NCBI GenBank assembly: GCA_947425785.1
Contig: CANEAY010000005.1
Coordinates: 56,739 to 120,738, forward strand
Length of the DNA stretch: 64,000 bases
Reading direction: 5' to 3'
Source: an uncultured Pseudoflavonifractor sp.
Lineage (GTDB): Bacteria > Bacillota > Clostridia > Oscillospirales > Oscillospiraceae
Below are positions 37,074-46,362 of the stretch, in pieces. How positions within the stretch are numbered: position 1 is the stretch's first letter; each line of letters opens with the position of its first letter. The notes below the pieces were generated by a model that was given only the letters and a program-made list of their open reading frames with translations, did not search any database and had not been told where the DNA came from. The translations under genes and the position numbers were made by a program.

Positions 37074-37514
37074 TCAACGCCGCCGCTTCTTTTTTTCGCG
37101 AACGCCGCTCCGGCGCCCCCCTCCCCTGACCAATATCCCGGCGGCGGCCCCGCCGCAGAGCGCGCCGAAGAGGAGCCCAAGGGCGCCGCTGTCCAGAGAG
37201 AAGGTATCGTAAAGCAGTATGCCGATGGTGAGCTGCAAAAGGAAGAGCACGCCCCCCACAGCCATACCGACAAAGAGCCCCCTTGTGCCGCCGCACTGGC
37301 CTACGGCCAGCCCTCCCCCGCAGAAGCTGCCCAGCACACAGGCGGCAACTGTGAGCTGATAGCGCATCGAAGGACTTAAAATGCCTCGTGAGATGCCAAA
37401 GGCGGCTATCAGCAGGAGCACCAGACACAGCGCAAGGGCAATAATTCCTCCAAACAGGATATTCTTTCCATACCGCAGGAGCACGGCCCCGTGTTCTTCC
37501 TCATTTTTTCGCAT
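37074..37514 (-). CDS. TIGR04086 family membrane protein
   Basis: A 146-residue protein with four predicted membrane helices and a Lys/Arg-rich C-terminal tail. Order and pattern (GGIIALALCLVLLLIAA, FCGGGLAVGQ, LLFGALCGGAAAG) match the TIGR04086 family, which in Clostridia usually follows yajC and tgt, as here. The function is unknown. GGGAGG precedes the ATG. Confidence 0.72.
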   Translation of the reverse strand: MRKNEEEHGAVLLRYGKNILFGGIIALALCLVLLLIAAFGISRGILSPSMRYQLTVAACVLGSFCGGGLAVGQCGGTRGLFVGMAVGGVLFLLQLTIGILLYDTFSLDSGALGLLFGALCGGAAAGILVRGGGRRSGVREKKKRRR

Positions 37515-37586
37515 AAAAATACCCTCCCCACACGGATGTTTTCATCACATCCTATGCAGAGAGGGTATTGAGCATGTCTACTTCGC

Positions 37587-37883
37587 TTATTTAGTGGCGT
37601 CAGCGGTGGTTTGGGCCCCCTTGCTGGACACGGCCCATTTGGTGAACTCGATGCGCACCCGGTCGGCGCCGGTCTCAATGACGATGGTGTTCTCCTTTAC
37701 GGCACAGATCGTACCGACGATGCCGCCGATGCTGGTGATCACGTCGCCTACCTGCAGGCCGGAACGCATTGCCTCCGCTTCCTTCTTCCGCTTATTTTCC
37801 GGGCGGATGAGCATGAAGTAGAAGATGGCGATCATTACCACCAACATAATAATAGTCATGTAATCCATAGTCATGTAATCCAA
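37587..37883 (-). CDS. yajC: Preprotein translocase subunit YajC
   Basis: A 98-residue Sec accessory protein with one N-terminal membrane helix (IIMLVVMIAIFYFMLIRP), then NKRKKEAEAMRSGLQVGDVITSIGGIVG and an acidic/Ala-rich tail, as in all YajC. The first 15 coding bases are tandemly duplicated (GGATTACATGACTAT twice), giving the N-terminus MDYMTMDYMT. GGAGGG is eight bases from a TTG at 37883, the chosen start; the next in-frame ATGs are 17 or more bases away. The gene follows tgt. Confidence 0.88.
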   Translation of the reverse strand: MDYMTMDYMTIIMLVVMIAIFYFMLIRPENKRKKEAEAMRSGLQVGDVITSIGGIVGTICAVKENTIVIETGADRVRIEFTKWAVSSKGAQTTADATK

Positions 37884-37981
37884 AGTAGTTTCCCTCCAAA
37901 AATATATTTCGAGCTATTTTTGTGCAGTAGTATCAGTATAGCCTAACCCTGTCCAATTTGCAAGCCTTTCCCAAAAGAAAC

Positions 37982-39112
37982 TCATATTTTTCCGTCCAGC
38001 TTGCCGGAATACTCTGCCCGGAAGGCGGAAAACTCCCCAACGTCCAGAGCAGCGCGGATACGTTCCATGAGGGTATTATAAAAGTAAAGGTTGTGGAGCA
38101 CCGCCAGGCGCATGGCCAGCATCTCCCCCGCCACAAAGAGATGGCGCAGATAAGCCCGGGAGAAATGCTGACAGGCAGGACACTGACAGGTGGGGTCGAT
38201 GGGGCGGTCATCCAGTTTATATTTCTCGTTTTTCAGGTTAATGGAGCCTTCCCAGGTGTAGAGCTTTCCGTGACGGGCATTCCGGGCAGGCATGACGCAG
38301 TCAAAGAAATCCACGCCCCGGGCCACCGCCTCGATAATGTTGGAAGGTGTACCCACTCCCATGAGATACCGGGGCTTGTCCAGCGGCATATGGGGCTCCA
38401 CTGCATCGATAATGTCGTACATCACCTGGGTGGGCTCCCCCACCGCCAGACCGCCGATGGCGTAGCCCTCACAGTCGATCTTCCTGATCTCCTCCATGTG
38501 CCACACCCGCAGGTCGGGATAAGTGGCCCCCTGGTTGATGCCAAAAAGCATCTGCCGGGGGTTCACCGTATCCGGCAAGGCATTCAGCCTGTCATGCTCT
38601 GCCTTGCAGCGCTCCAGCCAGCGAACAGTGCGCTCACAGGAGGCTTTGGCATAGTCATACTCTGCCGGATTTTCCACACATTCGTCAAAGGCCATAGCCA
38701 CGTCGCTGCCCAGATGGGACTGGATCTGCATAGACTCTTCAGGGCCCATAAATATCTTTTTGCCGTCGATATGGGAGGAGAAATAGACTCCCTCCTCCTT
38801 GATCTTCCGAAGCCCGGACAGCGAGAAGACCTGAAAGCCGCCGGAGTCGGTAAGGATAGGGCCGCTCCAGTCCATAAACTTGTGGAGCCCACCCATCTCA
38901 CGTACTACGTCATCGCCAGGGCGCAGATGGAGATGATAGGTGTTGGACAGCTCGATCTGACAGCCGATGTCCTTCAGGTCGTGGGCGGATACCGCGCCCT
39001 TGATGGCGCCCTGGGTGCCTACATTCATAAATACAGGGGTCTGGGCAGTGCCGTGGGCGCAGGTAAATACGCCCCGCCGGGCCCGGTCTTCGGTCTTTAT
39101 CACTTCAAACAC
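37982..39112 (-). CDS. tgt: tRNA-guanine transglycosylase
   Basis: A 376-residue Tgt that swaps guanine 34 for preQ1 in GUN-anticodon tRNAs. It has FMNVGTQGAIKG, the general-acid region SGGFQVFSLSGLRKI, MAFDECVENP, the nucleophile Asp near FFDCVMPARNARHG, and the zinc site CQCPACQHFSRAYLRHL with a later His. The start is GTG at 39112, seven bases after AAGGAG. It forms the queuosine pair with queA two genes upstream. Confidence 0.95.
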   Translation of the reverse strand: MFEVIKTEDRARRGVFTCAHGTAQTPVFMNVGTQGAIKGAVSAHDLKDIGCQIELSNTYHLHLRPGDDVVREMGGLHKFMDWSGPILTDSGGFQVFSLSGLRKIKEEGVYFSSHIDGKKIFMGPEESMQIQSHLGSDVAMAFDECVENPAEYDYAKASCERTVRWLERCKAEHDRLNALPDTVNPRQMLFGINQGATYPDLRVWHMEEIRKIDCEGYAIGGLAVGEPTQVMYDIIDAVEPHMPLDKPRYLMGVGTPSNIIEAVARGVDFFDCVMPARNARHGKLYTWEGSINLKNEKYKLDDRPIDPTCQCPACQHFSRAYLRHLFVAGEMLAMRLAVLHNLYFYNTLMERIRAALDVGEFSAFRAEYSGKLDGKI

Positions 39113-39124
39113 AGGAAAACTCCT

Positions 39125-39379
39125 TTACTTGTGGGAATCAAAAAATGCTTTCAGTTCGCCTTTTCGCTCCGGCGTCAAATCCTTTTTAGAGACATTTTCC
39201 ACTGCGCCCGCAAGGGCTTGCAGCTGATGAAGGCAGGCGCCGCTGTCTACCTGGAGCCGTATCCGCAGCCACGCCTGCTCTGGGCCCATCTCTTGCAGGG
39301 CTTCGGGGGTTTTCACTCCGATGGCGCAAAGATTTTTCGCCAACATGGGGCCAATATTGGGCAGATCGGTCAGTTCCAT
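39125..39379 (-). CDS. TfoX C-terminal domain-like helix-hairpin-helix protein
   Basis: An 84-residue protein: MELTDLPNIGPMLAKNLCAIGVKTPEAL with a helix-hairpin-helix-like turn, then QAWLRIRLQVDSGACLHQLQALAGAV. This matches the free-standing TfoX_C domain. In proteobacteria the domain is part of the competence regulator TfoX, but stand-alone copies in Firmicutes have no known role. The start was placed at the ATG after GGGGAG. It is tucked between queA and tgt with gaps of 17 and 12 bases, so it is co-transcribed. Confidence 0.78.
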   Translation of the reverse strand: MELTDLPNIGPMLAKNLCAIGVKTPEALQEMGPEQAWLRIRLQVDSGACLHQLQALAGAVENVSKKDLTPERKGELKAFFDSHK

Positions 39380-39396
39380 GCAATTCTCTCCCCTTT

Positions 39397-40425
39397 TCAA
39401 GAGATAAACATCGCATCGCCAAAGGAAAAAAAGCGATACCGTTCCTTTACCGCCTCCTGATAGGCCGCAAGGATATGCTCCCGGCCCGCCAGGGCGGAGA
39501 CCAGCATGATGAGGGTGCTCTCCGGCAGGTGGAAGTTGGTGATGAGGGCGTCCAGGGCCTTAAAACGGTAGCCGGGATAGATGTAGATGTTTGTCCATCC
39601 GGCACTTTCCTTTAGCGTGCCGTCCTCCCCTGCCCAGCTCTCGATAGTGCGGCAGGAGGTGGTGCCCACACAAATGACCCGGCCGCCGTTTTTCCTGGTC
39701 TCGTTGATGACCTGGGCGGTTTCGGCGGAGATCATACAATACTCTGAATGCATCTCGTGCTCCAGAGGATCCTCTTCCTTCACCGGGCGGAAGGTACCAA
39801 GGCCCACATGAAGTGTTACATAACAAACCTTTACACCCATTGCCTCCACTTGGTTTAGGAGCTCTTTGGTAAAATGCAGCCCAGCAGTGGGGGCAGCGGC
39901 AGAGCCCACCTCCCGGGAATAAACTGTCTGATACCGCTCTGGATCGTTCAGCTCTTCCTTGATGTAAGGCGGCAGGGGCATCTTGCCCAACCGCTCCAGA
40001 ATTTCCAGGAAAATGCCCTCATAGTGGAACTCCACGATGCGATTGCCGCCGGGAAGCTCCTCCAGCACTGTGGCGGTAAGGAGAGAGCCGTCCCCGAAGG
40101 ACAGCTTCTGGCCCGGTTTCAGCTTCCGGCCCGGCCGAACGAGGCACTCCCACTTCTTTTCTCCCTTGTCGATGAGCAGCAACACCTCCGCCGCGCCGCC
40201 GGACGGCTCCCGGTGGCCCAACAGCCGAGCGGGAAGCACCCGGGAGTCGTTGAGCACCAGGCAGTCGCCAGGGCGCAAGAACTGGGGCAGATCATAGAAG
40301 CGGCGATGCTGGGTCTCCCCTGTCACCTTATCCAGAAGCATGAGCCGGGAGCCATCCCGCCGCTCCAAAGGGGTCTGGGCAATGAGCTCCGGGGGCAGAT
40401 CATAGTAAAAATCCGAAGTTTTCAT
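39397..40425 (-). CDS. queA: S-adenosylmethionine:tRNA ribosyltransferase-isomerase
   Basis: A 342-residue QueA that converts preQ1 in tRNA to epoxyqueuosine with SAM. It starts with [19 protein letters not shown] and carries [44 protein letters not shown] and the late [16 protein letters not shown], all QueA signatures. The ATG at 40425 follows AAGGGAC. It lies 16 bases after spoIID in the spoIID-queA-tfoX_C-tgt run. Confidence 0.95.
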   Translation of the reverse strand: MKTSDFYYDLPPELIAQTPLERRDGSRLMLLDKVTGETQHRRFYDLPQFLRPGDCLVLNDSRVLPARLLGHREPSGGAAEVLLLIDKGEKKWECLVRPGRKLKPGQKLSFGDGSLLTATVLEELPGGNRIVEFHYEGIFLEILERLGKMPLPPYIKEELNDPERYQTVYSREVGSAAAPTAGLHFTKELLNQVEAMGVKVCYVTLHVGLGTFRPVKEEDPLEHEMHSEYCMISAETAQVINETRKNGGRVICVGTTSCRTIESWAGEDGTLKESAGWTNIYIYPGYRFKALDALITNFHLPESTLIMLVSALAGREHILAAYQEAVKERYRFFSFGDAMFIS

Positions 40426-40441
40426 AGAAAAATGTCCCTTT

Positions 40442-42121
40442 TTAATAGATTTCCACACCGGGGTAATAGAATTTCAAAATTTCGTCAAAGGTCTTCCCCT
40501 GCTGGGCCATGGCGTAGGCCCCCCACTGGCTCATCCCCACGTGGTGGCCCCAGCCGGAGCTGGTAACGGTGAAGACCGTCTCCCCGGTGGCGGTGCCCCC
40601 TGCGGGAGCGGGCAGGTACTGGACTCCATCCCCGGTGATGACGTAGGGATTGCCGGAGAGCTTTCGCGTGCTTCCGTCTCCGCCGATGGCATAGGTGCCG
40701 TTCATGGAGGTGATGACCCCGCCCCCGTCGGTATAGTATGTTCCGCCGGTGGTCTCACCCGACTTGGTGACGGTATAGTGCATGGAATAAAGCCCCAAAG
40801 TGGTGCGGACAGATTCCCGGGTAAATGGGAATGTTTTGCCATTTGCGTCCGTAAAGACAATAGACTTTACATTTCCTGTGGGCGTGGTCTCCGTAATTTG
40901 AAAGTCCACAATGGTGGCACAGTTATACTTCTTATTTTGGAGTATCTGGGCGATCTCTGCCCCGGTAAAGGTCTGGGTGTGGTTCCAATAGGGTATTTTC
41001 TCTGATATGGTGGCCTCATAAGGGTCTATCACACCGCACAGATAGGGGATCTCTTCGCCGCCGATCCAGACGTTGCGGACATTCTCAGTTGCGCCGCCGT
41101 CAGAAGAGAAATAATAGGTCTGGGCCAGCTTGCCGTTATACCAAGCCCGCAGACCTGCCGTCTCCGCCACAGCCTGGGCGGTGCGCTCTCCCGTGTTTGC
41201 CATGCCGAAATAGACCTGGCAGTGGGTGGTAGAGCAGATGTCAAAGCCCTGGGAGCCGTGGCGGTTGGCCCGGGTCTCATAATAGCACCGGGAGGCTACG
41301 GCCTGGGCCTTCAAAGCCTCTACTGGCCAGCTCCGGCTCATTTCCCGGGAGATGACGCACTCAGTATAGTCCTCAAAATCAACGGCGTTGCACACCGTCA
41401 GGTCTCCCCCACTGATGCGGCGAAACTGGAACATACCGTAATAGCGGTTACTGCGGAAATAGGTGGTGGCTTTGACGTTGTCGTCCAAGCCGGGGGCTAC
41501 AGTCAGGGACTGCTCCGCTCCTGCGTCAAACTGGAACAGGATGTCGGATGAGCCGGTCTTCACTACAGACACGCCATAGCTGCTGGTACCCACTACCGTT
41601 CCCCCTGCCGCCTCCGCGGCAGCCTGGGCCTCCTCCTGGGTGGTATAAGCCCCCAGTCGCACCTGCCACCCCCCGCCGACATAGGCCGGGAAGCCGCTTA
41701 CGGTCTGGGCCAGAGCCAGGGCCTCTTCAAAGGAGCCCAATTCCGCCTCCGTGGGAAGCTGAACATGCCAGCACCCCACAGCCACGTCGGAGGAAACACT
41801 GTCCGAATAGCATTTGAGGCTCTCGCTGTATTGGGGATCAATGCCGTACCAGACATTCTGGGTCTTGACCACAGAAATGTTGGTTTCAGAGGTATAGCCC
41901 AGAGGCACAAAAGCGCGGCTGTCGTCCAGATAGCCGAAGCGGTAGCCGGAGCCCTTGTCGTTGGCTAAGTTGGCTCCATCCAGTGTGGAGGAGCCGTAGG
42001 CCAATCCCACCAGCACGGTCTGCCCGGTAGAGGCGGCATCCTCCCCCGCCCGGGCGGTGGGGAGCGTTACGGTCATGGTCAATATCAGCGCACATAGGGC
42101 AGACAAACATTTGCGTTTCAT
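40442..42121 (-). CDS. spoIID: SpoIID/LytB-domain protein with SPOR-like region
   Basis: A 559-residue exported protein with a signal peptide ([20 protein letters not shown]). A SPOR-like segment ([20 protein letters not shown], then [24 protein letters not shown]) spans about 118-175. The SpoIID domain has [28 protein letters not shown] and the late [21 protein letters not shown]. SpoIID is the lytic transglycosylase of engulfment; this one is longer than the Bacillus protein because of the SPOR-like region, as is common in Clostridia. Confidence 0.88.
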   Translation of the reverse strand: MKRKCLSALCALILTMTVTLPTARAGEDAASTGQTVLVGLAYGSSTLDGANLANDKGSGYRFGYLDDSRAFVPLGYTSETNISVVKTQNVWYGIDPQYSESLKCYSDSVSSDVAVGCWHVQLPTEAELGSFEEALALAQTVSGFPAYVGGGWQVRLGAYTTQEEAQAAAEAAGGTVVGTSSYGVSVVKTGSSDILFQFDAGAEQSLTVAPGLDDNVKATTYFRSNRYYGMFQFRRISGGDLTVCNAVDFEDYTECVISREMSRSWPVEALKAQAVASRCYYETRANRHGSQGFDICSTTHCQVYFGMANTGERTAQAVAETAGLRAWYNGKLAQTYYFSSDGGATENVRNVWIGGEEIPYLCGVIDPYEATISEKIPYWNHTQTFTGAEIAQILQNKKYNCATIVDFQITETTPTGNVKSIVFTDANGKTFPFTRESVRTTLGLYSMHYTVTKSGETTGGTYYTDGGGVITSMNGTYAIGGDGSTRKLSGNPYVITGDGVQYLPAPAGGTATGETVFTVTSSGWGHHVGMSQWGAYAMAQQGKTFDEILKFYYPGVEIY

Positions 42122-42142
42122 AATGTACTCCTTTATTATGTA

Positions 42143-42172
42143 TTGACACTACCAGCCGATATGTGGTAGTAT
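42143..42172 (+). promoter_or_regulatory. Promoter with internal inverted repeat upstream of asd
   Basis: TTGACA (42143-42148), 18 bases, TAGTAT (42167-42172). A seven-base inverted repeat ACTACCA/TGGTAGT (42148-42154 and 42164-42170) fills the spacer, a position suited to a repressor operator. Confidence 0.5.
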
Positions 42173-42240
42173 CAAAAAAACTCATTTAAGCGGTGAGTGA
42201 GAAAGGACGAGACGATACTGTCTCTGACATTATAATACAA

Positions 42241-42277
42241 AATCAGCCGCTGGTAAAGCCGCTGATTTTTTTCTTTT
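42241..42277 (+). terminator. Terminator-like hairpin in the asd leader
   Basis: AATCAGC pairs with GCTGATT, followed by TTTTTTCTTTTT on the plus strand only. No gene upstream is read in this direction, so it is probably an attenuator of the asd-dapA-dapB operon. A TATAAT at 42231-42236 could also be a second promoter. Confidence 0.5.
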
Positions 42278-42318
42278 TGATGCGTATATATGGAAATGAG
42301 ATTTGGAGGTAGATGACA

Positions 42319-43401
42319 ATGAAAAAATTCAAGGTAGGCATCATTGGCTGTACCGGCATGGTGGGCCAGCGCTTCATCACTCTGACCTGCGGTCACCCCT
42401 GGTTTGAGCTCACCACTCTGGCCGCCAGCGCCCGCAGCGCAGGCAAGACTTACGGTCAGGCCGTAGAGGGCCGCTGGAAGCTGGAGGTGCCCATGCCCGA
42501 GGCTGTCCGGGATATGCCAGTGCTGGACGCCCAAGCCGATCTGGAGACCATCGCCGGCCAGGTGGACTTCGTCTTCTCTGCCGTGGACATGAAAAAGGAA
42601 GAGATCAAGGCACTGGAGGAGGCCTATGCCAAGGCGGAGTGTCCCGTGGTCTCCAACAACTCCGCCCACCGCTGGACACCCGATGTGCCCATGGTGGTGC
42701 CTGAGCTGAACCCGGAGCACCTGGAGGTCATTCCCTTCCAGCGCAAGCGCCTGGGCACCAAGCGGGGCTTCATCGCTGTCAAATCCAACTGTTCCATTCA
42801 ATCTTACGCCCCCGCCCTCTCCCCCCTGCGGGAGAAATTCGGTCTGGAGAAGGTGCTGGCCTGCACCTATCAGGCCATCTCCGGCGCGGGTAAGAACTTT
42901 GAGACCTGGCCCGAAATGGTGGATAACCTCATCCCCTATATCGGCGGTGAGGAGGAGAAGAGCGAGCAGGAGCCCCTGAAGGTCTGGGGCAAGGTGGAAA
43001 ATGGCATCATCGTCAACGCCGAGGGCCCCTCCATCACCGCCCAGTGCCTCCGGGTGCCTGTGACCAACGGCCACACCGCCGCCGTCTTTGTCACTTTTAA
43101 GAAAAAGCCCTCCATGGAAGAGATGAAGGAGATATGGGCCGGTTTCAAAAGCGTGCCCCAGGAGCTGGGCCTGCCCATGGCTCCCAAGCAGTTTTTCCAC
43201 TACTTTGAGGAGCCTGACCGGCCCCAGGCCAGGCTGGATCGTGATCTGGAAAAGGGCATGGCCATCTCCATTGGCCGTCTCCGCCCGGATACCCAGTATG
43301 ACTATAAATTTGTCTGCCTGTCCCACAACACCCTTCGCGGGGCCGCCGGCGGCGCGGTAGAGCTGGCGGAGCTGCTGTGCGCCAAGGGTTATATGGATTA
43401 A
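42319..43401 (+). CDS. asd: Aspartate-semialdehyde dehydrogenase (archaeal/fungal-type)
   Basis: A 360-residue enzyme that reduces aspartyl phosphate to the semialdehyde. It has GIIGCTGMVGQRF for NADP binding, VSNNSAHRW, VVPELNPEHL and the nucleophile Cys in KSNCSIQSYAPAL. These segments fit the longer type of Asd found in archaea, fungi and some Clostridia rather than the shorter Bacillus type. The second of two nearby ATGs (42319) is eight bases from GGAGGT and is preferred. It leads asd-dapA-dapB. Confidence 0.92.
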   Translation: MKKFKVGIIGCTGMVGQRFITLTCGHPWFELTTLAASARSAGKTYGQAVEGRWKLEVPMPEAVRDMPVLDAQADLETIAGQVDFVFSAVDMKKEEIKALEEAYAKAECPVVSNNSAHRWTPDVPMVVPELNPEHLEVIPFQRKRLGTKRGFIAVKSNCSIQSYAPALSPLREKFGLEKVLACTYQAISGAGKNFETWPEMVDNLIPYIGGEEEKSEQEPLKVWGKVENGIIVNAEGPSITAQCLRVPVTNGHTAAVFVTFKKKPSMEEMKEIWAGFKSVPQELGLPMAPKQFFHYFEEPDRPQARLDRDLEKGMAISIGRLRPDTQYDYKFVCLSHNTLRGAAGGAVELAELLCAKGYMD

Positions 43402-43424
43402 AGACCGGGAAAGGAGCGATATTT

Positions 43425-44315
43425 ATGCGGGAACCTGTATTCAGCGGAGCCTGCACCGCCATCGTCACCCCCTTTGACGACAGCGGCGCTGTAAATTACG
43501 AGGCCTTCGGCGCCCTCATCGAGGAACAGATCGCCGCGGGCATCGACGCCATCTGCGTCTGCGGTACCACTGGTGAAAGCGCCACCATGTCCATCCGGGA
43601 GCACATCGCCGTGGTGGAGTACTGTGTCAAGCGGGTGGATCACCGGGTGAAGGTGGTAGCCGGCGCGGGCAGCAACGACACCTCCGCCGCCGTCTATCTC
43701 TCCCAGCACGCCCAGGATTCCGGGGCAGACGCCCTCCTGCTGGTGACTCCCTATTACAACAAGGCCACCCAGACCGGCCTTATCAAGCACTATGAATATA
43801 TCGCCGACCGGGTGGAACTGCCCATCATCCTCTATAATGTGCCCTCCCGCACCGGGGTGAGCTTTACGGCGGAGACCTACAAGAAGCTGTCGGAAAATCC
43901 CAAGATCAACGGGGTAAAGGAAGCCAGCGGCAACTTTTCTCTGCTGGCGCACACCCGTTTCCTCTGCGGGGACGACTTCTATATCTGGTCGGGCAACGAC
44001 GACCAGGTGGTGCCTATGATGAGCCTGGGTGCCCAAGGAGTCATTTCGGTGGCCGCCAACATCGTCCCCCAGGTGATGGTGCGCATGAGCCACCTGTGCC
44101 TGGCCGACGACTTTGCCGCCGCCTCTAAGCTCCAGATCGAGTATATGGACTTTATCGACGCCCTTTTTGTGGATGTGAACCCCATCCCCATCAAGACCGC
44201 CCTCAACCTCACTGGGCGGAAGATGGGTGGTCTGCGGCTGCCCCTGTGCGAAATGACCCCGGAGCACCTGGAGATCCTGCGCTCCTCCATGGTGCGTATG
44301 GGCCTGCTGGCCTGA
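43425..44315 (+). CDS. dapA: 4-hydroxy-tetrahydrodipicolinate synthase
   Basis: A 296-residue TIM-barrel enzyme condensing pyruvate with aspartate semialdehyde. It has CVCGTTGESATM, YYNKATQTGLIKHYE, the Tyr of ILYNVPSRTG and the Schiff-base Lys in GVKEASG. The start follows AAAGGAG; an in-frame ATG 16 codons upstream lies inside asd and is rejected. dapB follows after 27 bases. Confidence 0.95.
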   Translation: MREPVFSGACTAIVTPFDDSGAVNYEAFGALIEEQIAAGIDAICVCGTTGESATMSIREHIAVVEYCVKRVDHRVKVVAGAGSNDTSAAVYLSQHAQDSGADALLLVTPYYNKATQTGLIKHYEYIADRVELPIILYNVPSRTGVSFTAETYKKLSENPKINGVKEASGNFSLLAHTRFLCGDDFYIWSGNDDQVVPMMSLGAQGVISVAANIVPQVMVRMSHLCLADDFAAASKLQIEYMDFIDALFVDVNPIPIKTALNLTGRKMGGLRLPLCEMTPEHLEILRSSMVRMGLLA

Positions 44316-44342
44316 AGAAGGACAGGAAAGGACGTTTGAATC

Positions 44343-45107
44343 ATGCTGAAGGTGCTCATTTCCGGCTGTAACGGCCATATGGGGAATATCCTGGCACAGA
44401 TATGCCAGGAGGCCGGTGATGTGGAGATCGTTTGCGGCTTTGATCTGCTGGGGGCAGAGCGTGAGGACTTCCCAGTCCTCTCCAACCCCGCCGCATTCCA
44501 GGGAGAGGCCGATGCCCTCATAGACTTCTCCTCCCCTGCCGCCCTCTCCGCTCTGCTGGAGCTGGGGATGAGCCGCCGTATCCCTCTGGTGCTGGCCACT
44601 ACCGGCTACTCCCAGGGGCAGCTTGACGCCATTGACGAGGCCGCCAGGGTCATCCCTATCTTCCGCTCCGGGAATATGTCCCTGGGCATTAACGTGCTGA
44701 CCCAGCTGGTAAACCGGGCCGCCGCCGCACTGGGAGACAGCTTCGATGTGGAGATCGTGGAGCGGCATCACAACCGCAAGGTGGACGCCCCCAGCGGCAC
44801 CGCCCTCATGTTGGCCCAGGCCGCCCAGGATGCCCTTCCCTATGAGCCGACCTATGTCTACGAGCGCCAGAGCCTTCGAAAGCCCCGGGAAAAGAGGGAG
44901 ATCGGCATCTCCTCTGTCCGGGGCGGCGGCATCGTGGGCGACCACGAGGTCATTTTCGCCGGGCGGGATGAAGTCATTGAGCTGAAGCACTCTGCCATGA
45001 GCCGGGAGGTCTTTGCCTCCGGAGCCCTGCGGGCGGCCCGGTTCCTGGCCCAGGTCAAACAGCCTGGACTCTATTCCATGAAAGAATTGGTGGAACAAAT
45101 CATATAA
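44343..45107 (+). CDS. dapB: 4-hydroxy-tetrahydrodipicolinate reductase
   Basis: A 254-residue DapB with the Rossmann start VLISGCNGHMGNILAQIC, the conserved EIVERHHNRKVDAPSGTA, the catalytic His/Lys in that segment, and RGGGIVGDHEVIFAG near the C-terminus. It supplies tetrahydrodipicolinate to DapL and, during sporulation, potentially to dipicolinate synthase. It ends the asd-dapA-dapB operon before a bidirectional terminator. Confidence 0.95.
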   Translation: MLKVLISGCNGHMGNILAQICQEAGDVEIVCGFDLLGAEREDFPVLSNPAAFQGEADALIDFSSPAALSALLELGMSRRIPLVLATTGYSQGQLDAIDEAARVIPIFRSGNMSLGINVLTQLVNRAAAALGDSFDVEIVERHHNRKVDAPSGTALMLAQAAQDALPYEPTYVYERQSLRKPREKREIGISSVRGGGIVGDHEVIFAGRDEVIELKHSAMSREVFASGALRAARFLAQVKQPGLYSMKELVEQII

Positions 45108-45147
45108 AAAAAGAGACCGGGAACTGTAGGTTCCCGGTCTCTTTTTT
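45105..45147. terminator. Bidirectional terminator between dapB and the AI-2E gene
   Basis: AAAAAGAGACCGGGAAC pairs perfectly with GTTCCCGGTCTCTTTTT around a short loop. Confidence 0.9.
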
Positions 45148-45150
45148 GTG

Positions 45151-46323
45151 TTATATATTTTCTGTTGGCCCGCCGGGCTTCAGGGGCCGGCCATTGGCGT
45201 CTATGCCCTTTTCTGCCAGACGCTTGTCTGCCCACTCCCGCACCAGAGCGTAGAGCACGGCAAAGGTGGGAACGCCCAAGAGCATCCCGGCAAAGCCAAA
45301 TAGACCGCCGCCCACTACAATGGCCACCAGGACCCAGATGGCGGAAAGGCCGGTGGAGTCACCCAGGATCTTGGGCCCCAGGATATTTCCGTCGAACTGC
45401 TGGAGGGCGATGATGAGGATCAAAAACCGCAGAGCCGCCCAGGGGTCTACAATGACCAGTATCATCACGCTGGGTACCGCGCCGATAATAGGCCCAAAGA
45501 AAGGCACTACATTGGTCACGCCGATGATAACGCTGATGAGTACGGCGTAGGGGATCCGAAGGATGGTGCTCAGCACAAAGCAAAGAACACCGATAATGGC
45601 GGAATCCAGCAGTTTTCCGTTGATAAATCCCACGAAGATGGTATTGGCCCGGCTGGATACCGACAGGATATGGTTCACGCCCTTGGCGGGAAAGAGGGCG
45701 TAAATGAGCTTCTTGAGCTGTTCGTTGAGCCGGGCCTTCCCTGCCAGCATATAGATAGAGGCGATAAAGGCGGTAAGGGCGGTGACCACACCGTTGCCCA
45801 CCGCCACGCCAAAGTTCAGCAGGTCAGGCATTGATGAAGTGAGGAAATCGGCGGCCTTACGGATGATGCTCTGATAATCGTCTACAATACCGGTGAGCCC
45901 CTCACCCTCCAGCTCAAAACGCTGGATCAGCTCCTGCACCATACGGTTCAAGTTCTCCAGGTAGAAGGACAGATTGTTTACCAGGTTGACGACAGAAGCG
46001 CCTACCTGGGGCAAAATAAGCTGGAGAAGCACCATAATGACCGCCAACGCAAGGAGATAGACCGTGACGATGGCCAGCATCCGCTTATGGGGACTATTAT
46101 GATATACCTTCCGCTCAAAGAAGTTGGTCGGCGTGTTCAACAGATAGGCAATGACAAATCCGGCGATAAAAGGGCTGAGCACATCCAGGAACCGGCCCGC
46201 TGTGGCCTTTACCTGGGGCAGATGGGTCAGACCCAGATAAAGCAGGATACCTGCGCACACCACCAGCAGGTTGGATAATCCCCGGCTGTCCAGTTGATAC
46301 CATTTGTGCGGTCTTTCTTCCAT
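45151..46323 (-). CDS. AI-2E family transporter
   Basis: A 390-residue multi-pass membrane protein with about seven to eight helices. It has PFIAGFVIAYLLNTP near the N-terminus, SSRANTIFVGFINGKLLDSAIIG in the middle and IIGVTNVVPFFGPIIGAVPS, the AI-2E/PerM family signature. The name comes from one autoinducer-2 exporter; most members have no known substrate and some exchange ions. The ATG at 46323 is eight bases from AGGAGG. It is a single-gene unit. Confidence 0.87.
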   Translation of the reverse strand: MEERPHKWYQLDSRGLSNLLVVCAGILLYLGLTHLPQVKATAGRFLDVLSPFIAGFVIAYLLNTPTNFFERKVYHNSPHKRMLAIVTVYLLALAVIMVLLQLILPQVGASVVNLVNNLSFYLENLNRMVQELIQRFELEGEGLTGIVDDYQSIIRKAADFLTSSMPDLLNFGVAVGNGVVTALTAFIASIYMLAGKARLNEQLKKLIYALFPAKGVNHILSVSSRANTIFVGFINGKLLDSAIIGVLCFVLSTILRIPYAVLISVIIGVTNVVPFFGPIIGAVPSVMILVIVDPWAALRFLILIIALQQFDGNILGPKILGDSTGLSAIWVLVAIVVGGGLFGFAGMLLGVPTFAVLYALVREWADKRLAEKGIDANGRPLKPGGPTENI

Positions 46324-46362
46324 GGACACCGCCTCCTTTCCATAGATGATACCACAGAAGTC

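Noticed and set aside
42126..42140. Sigma-E promoter for spoIID at CATAATAA
   Set aside because: The element lies so close to the start codon that the transcript would begin at or after the ribosome site.
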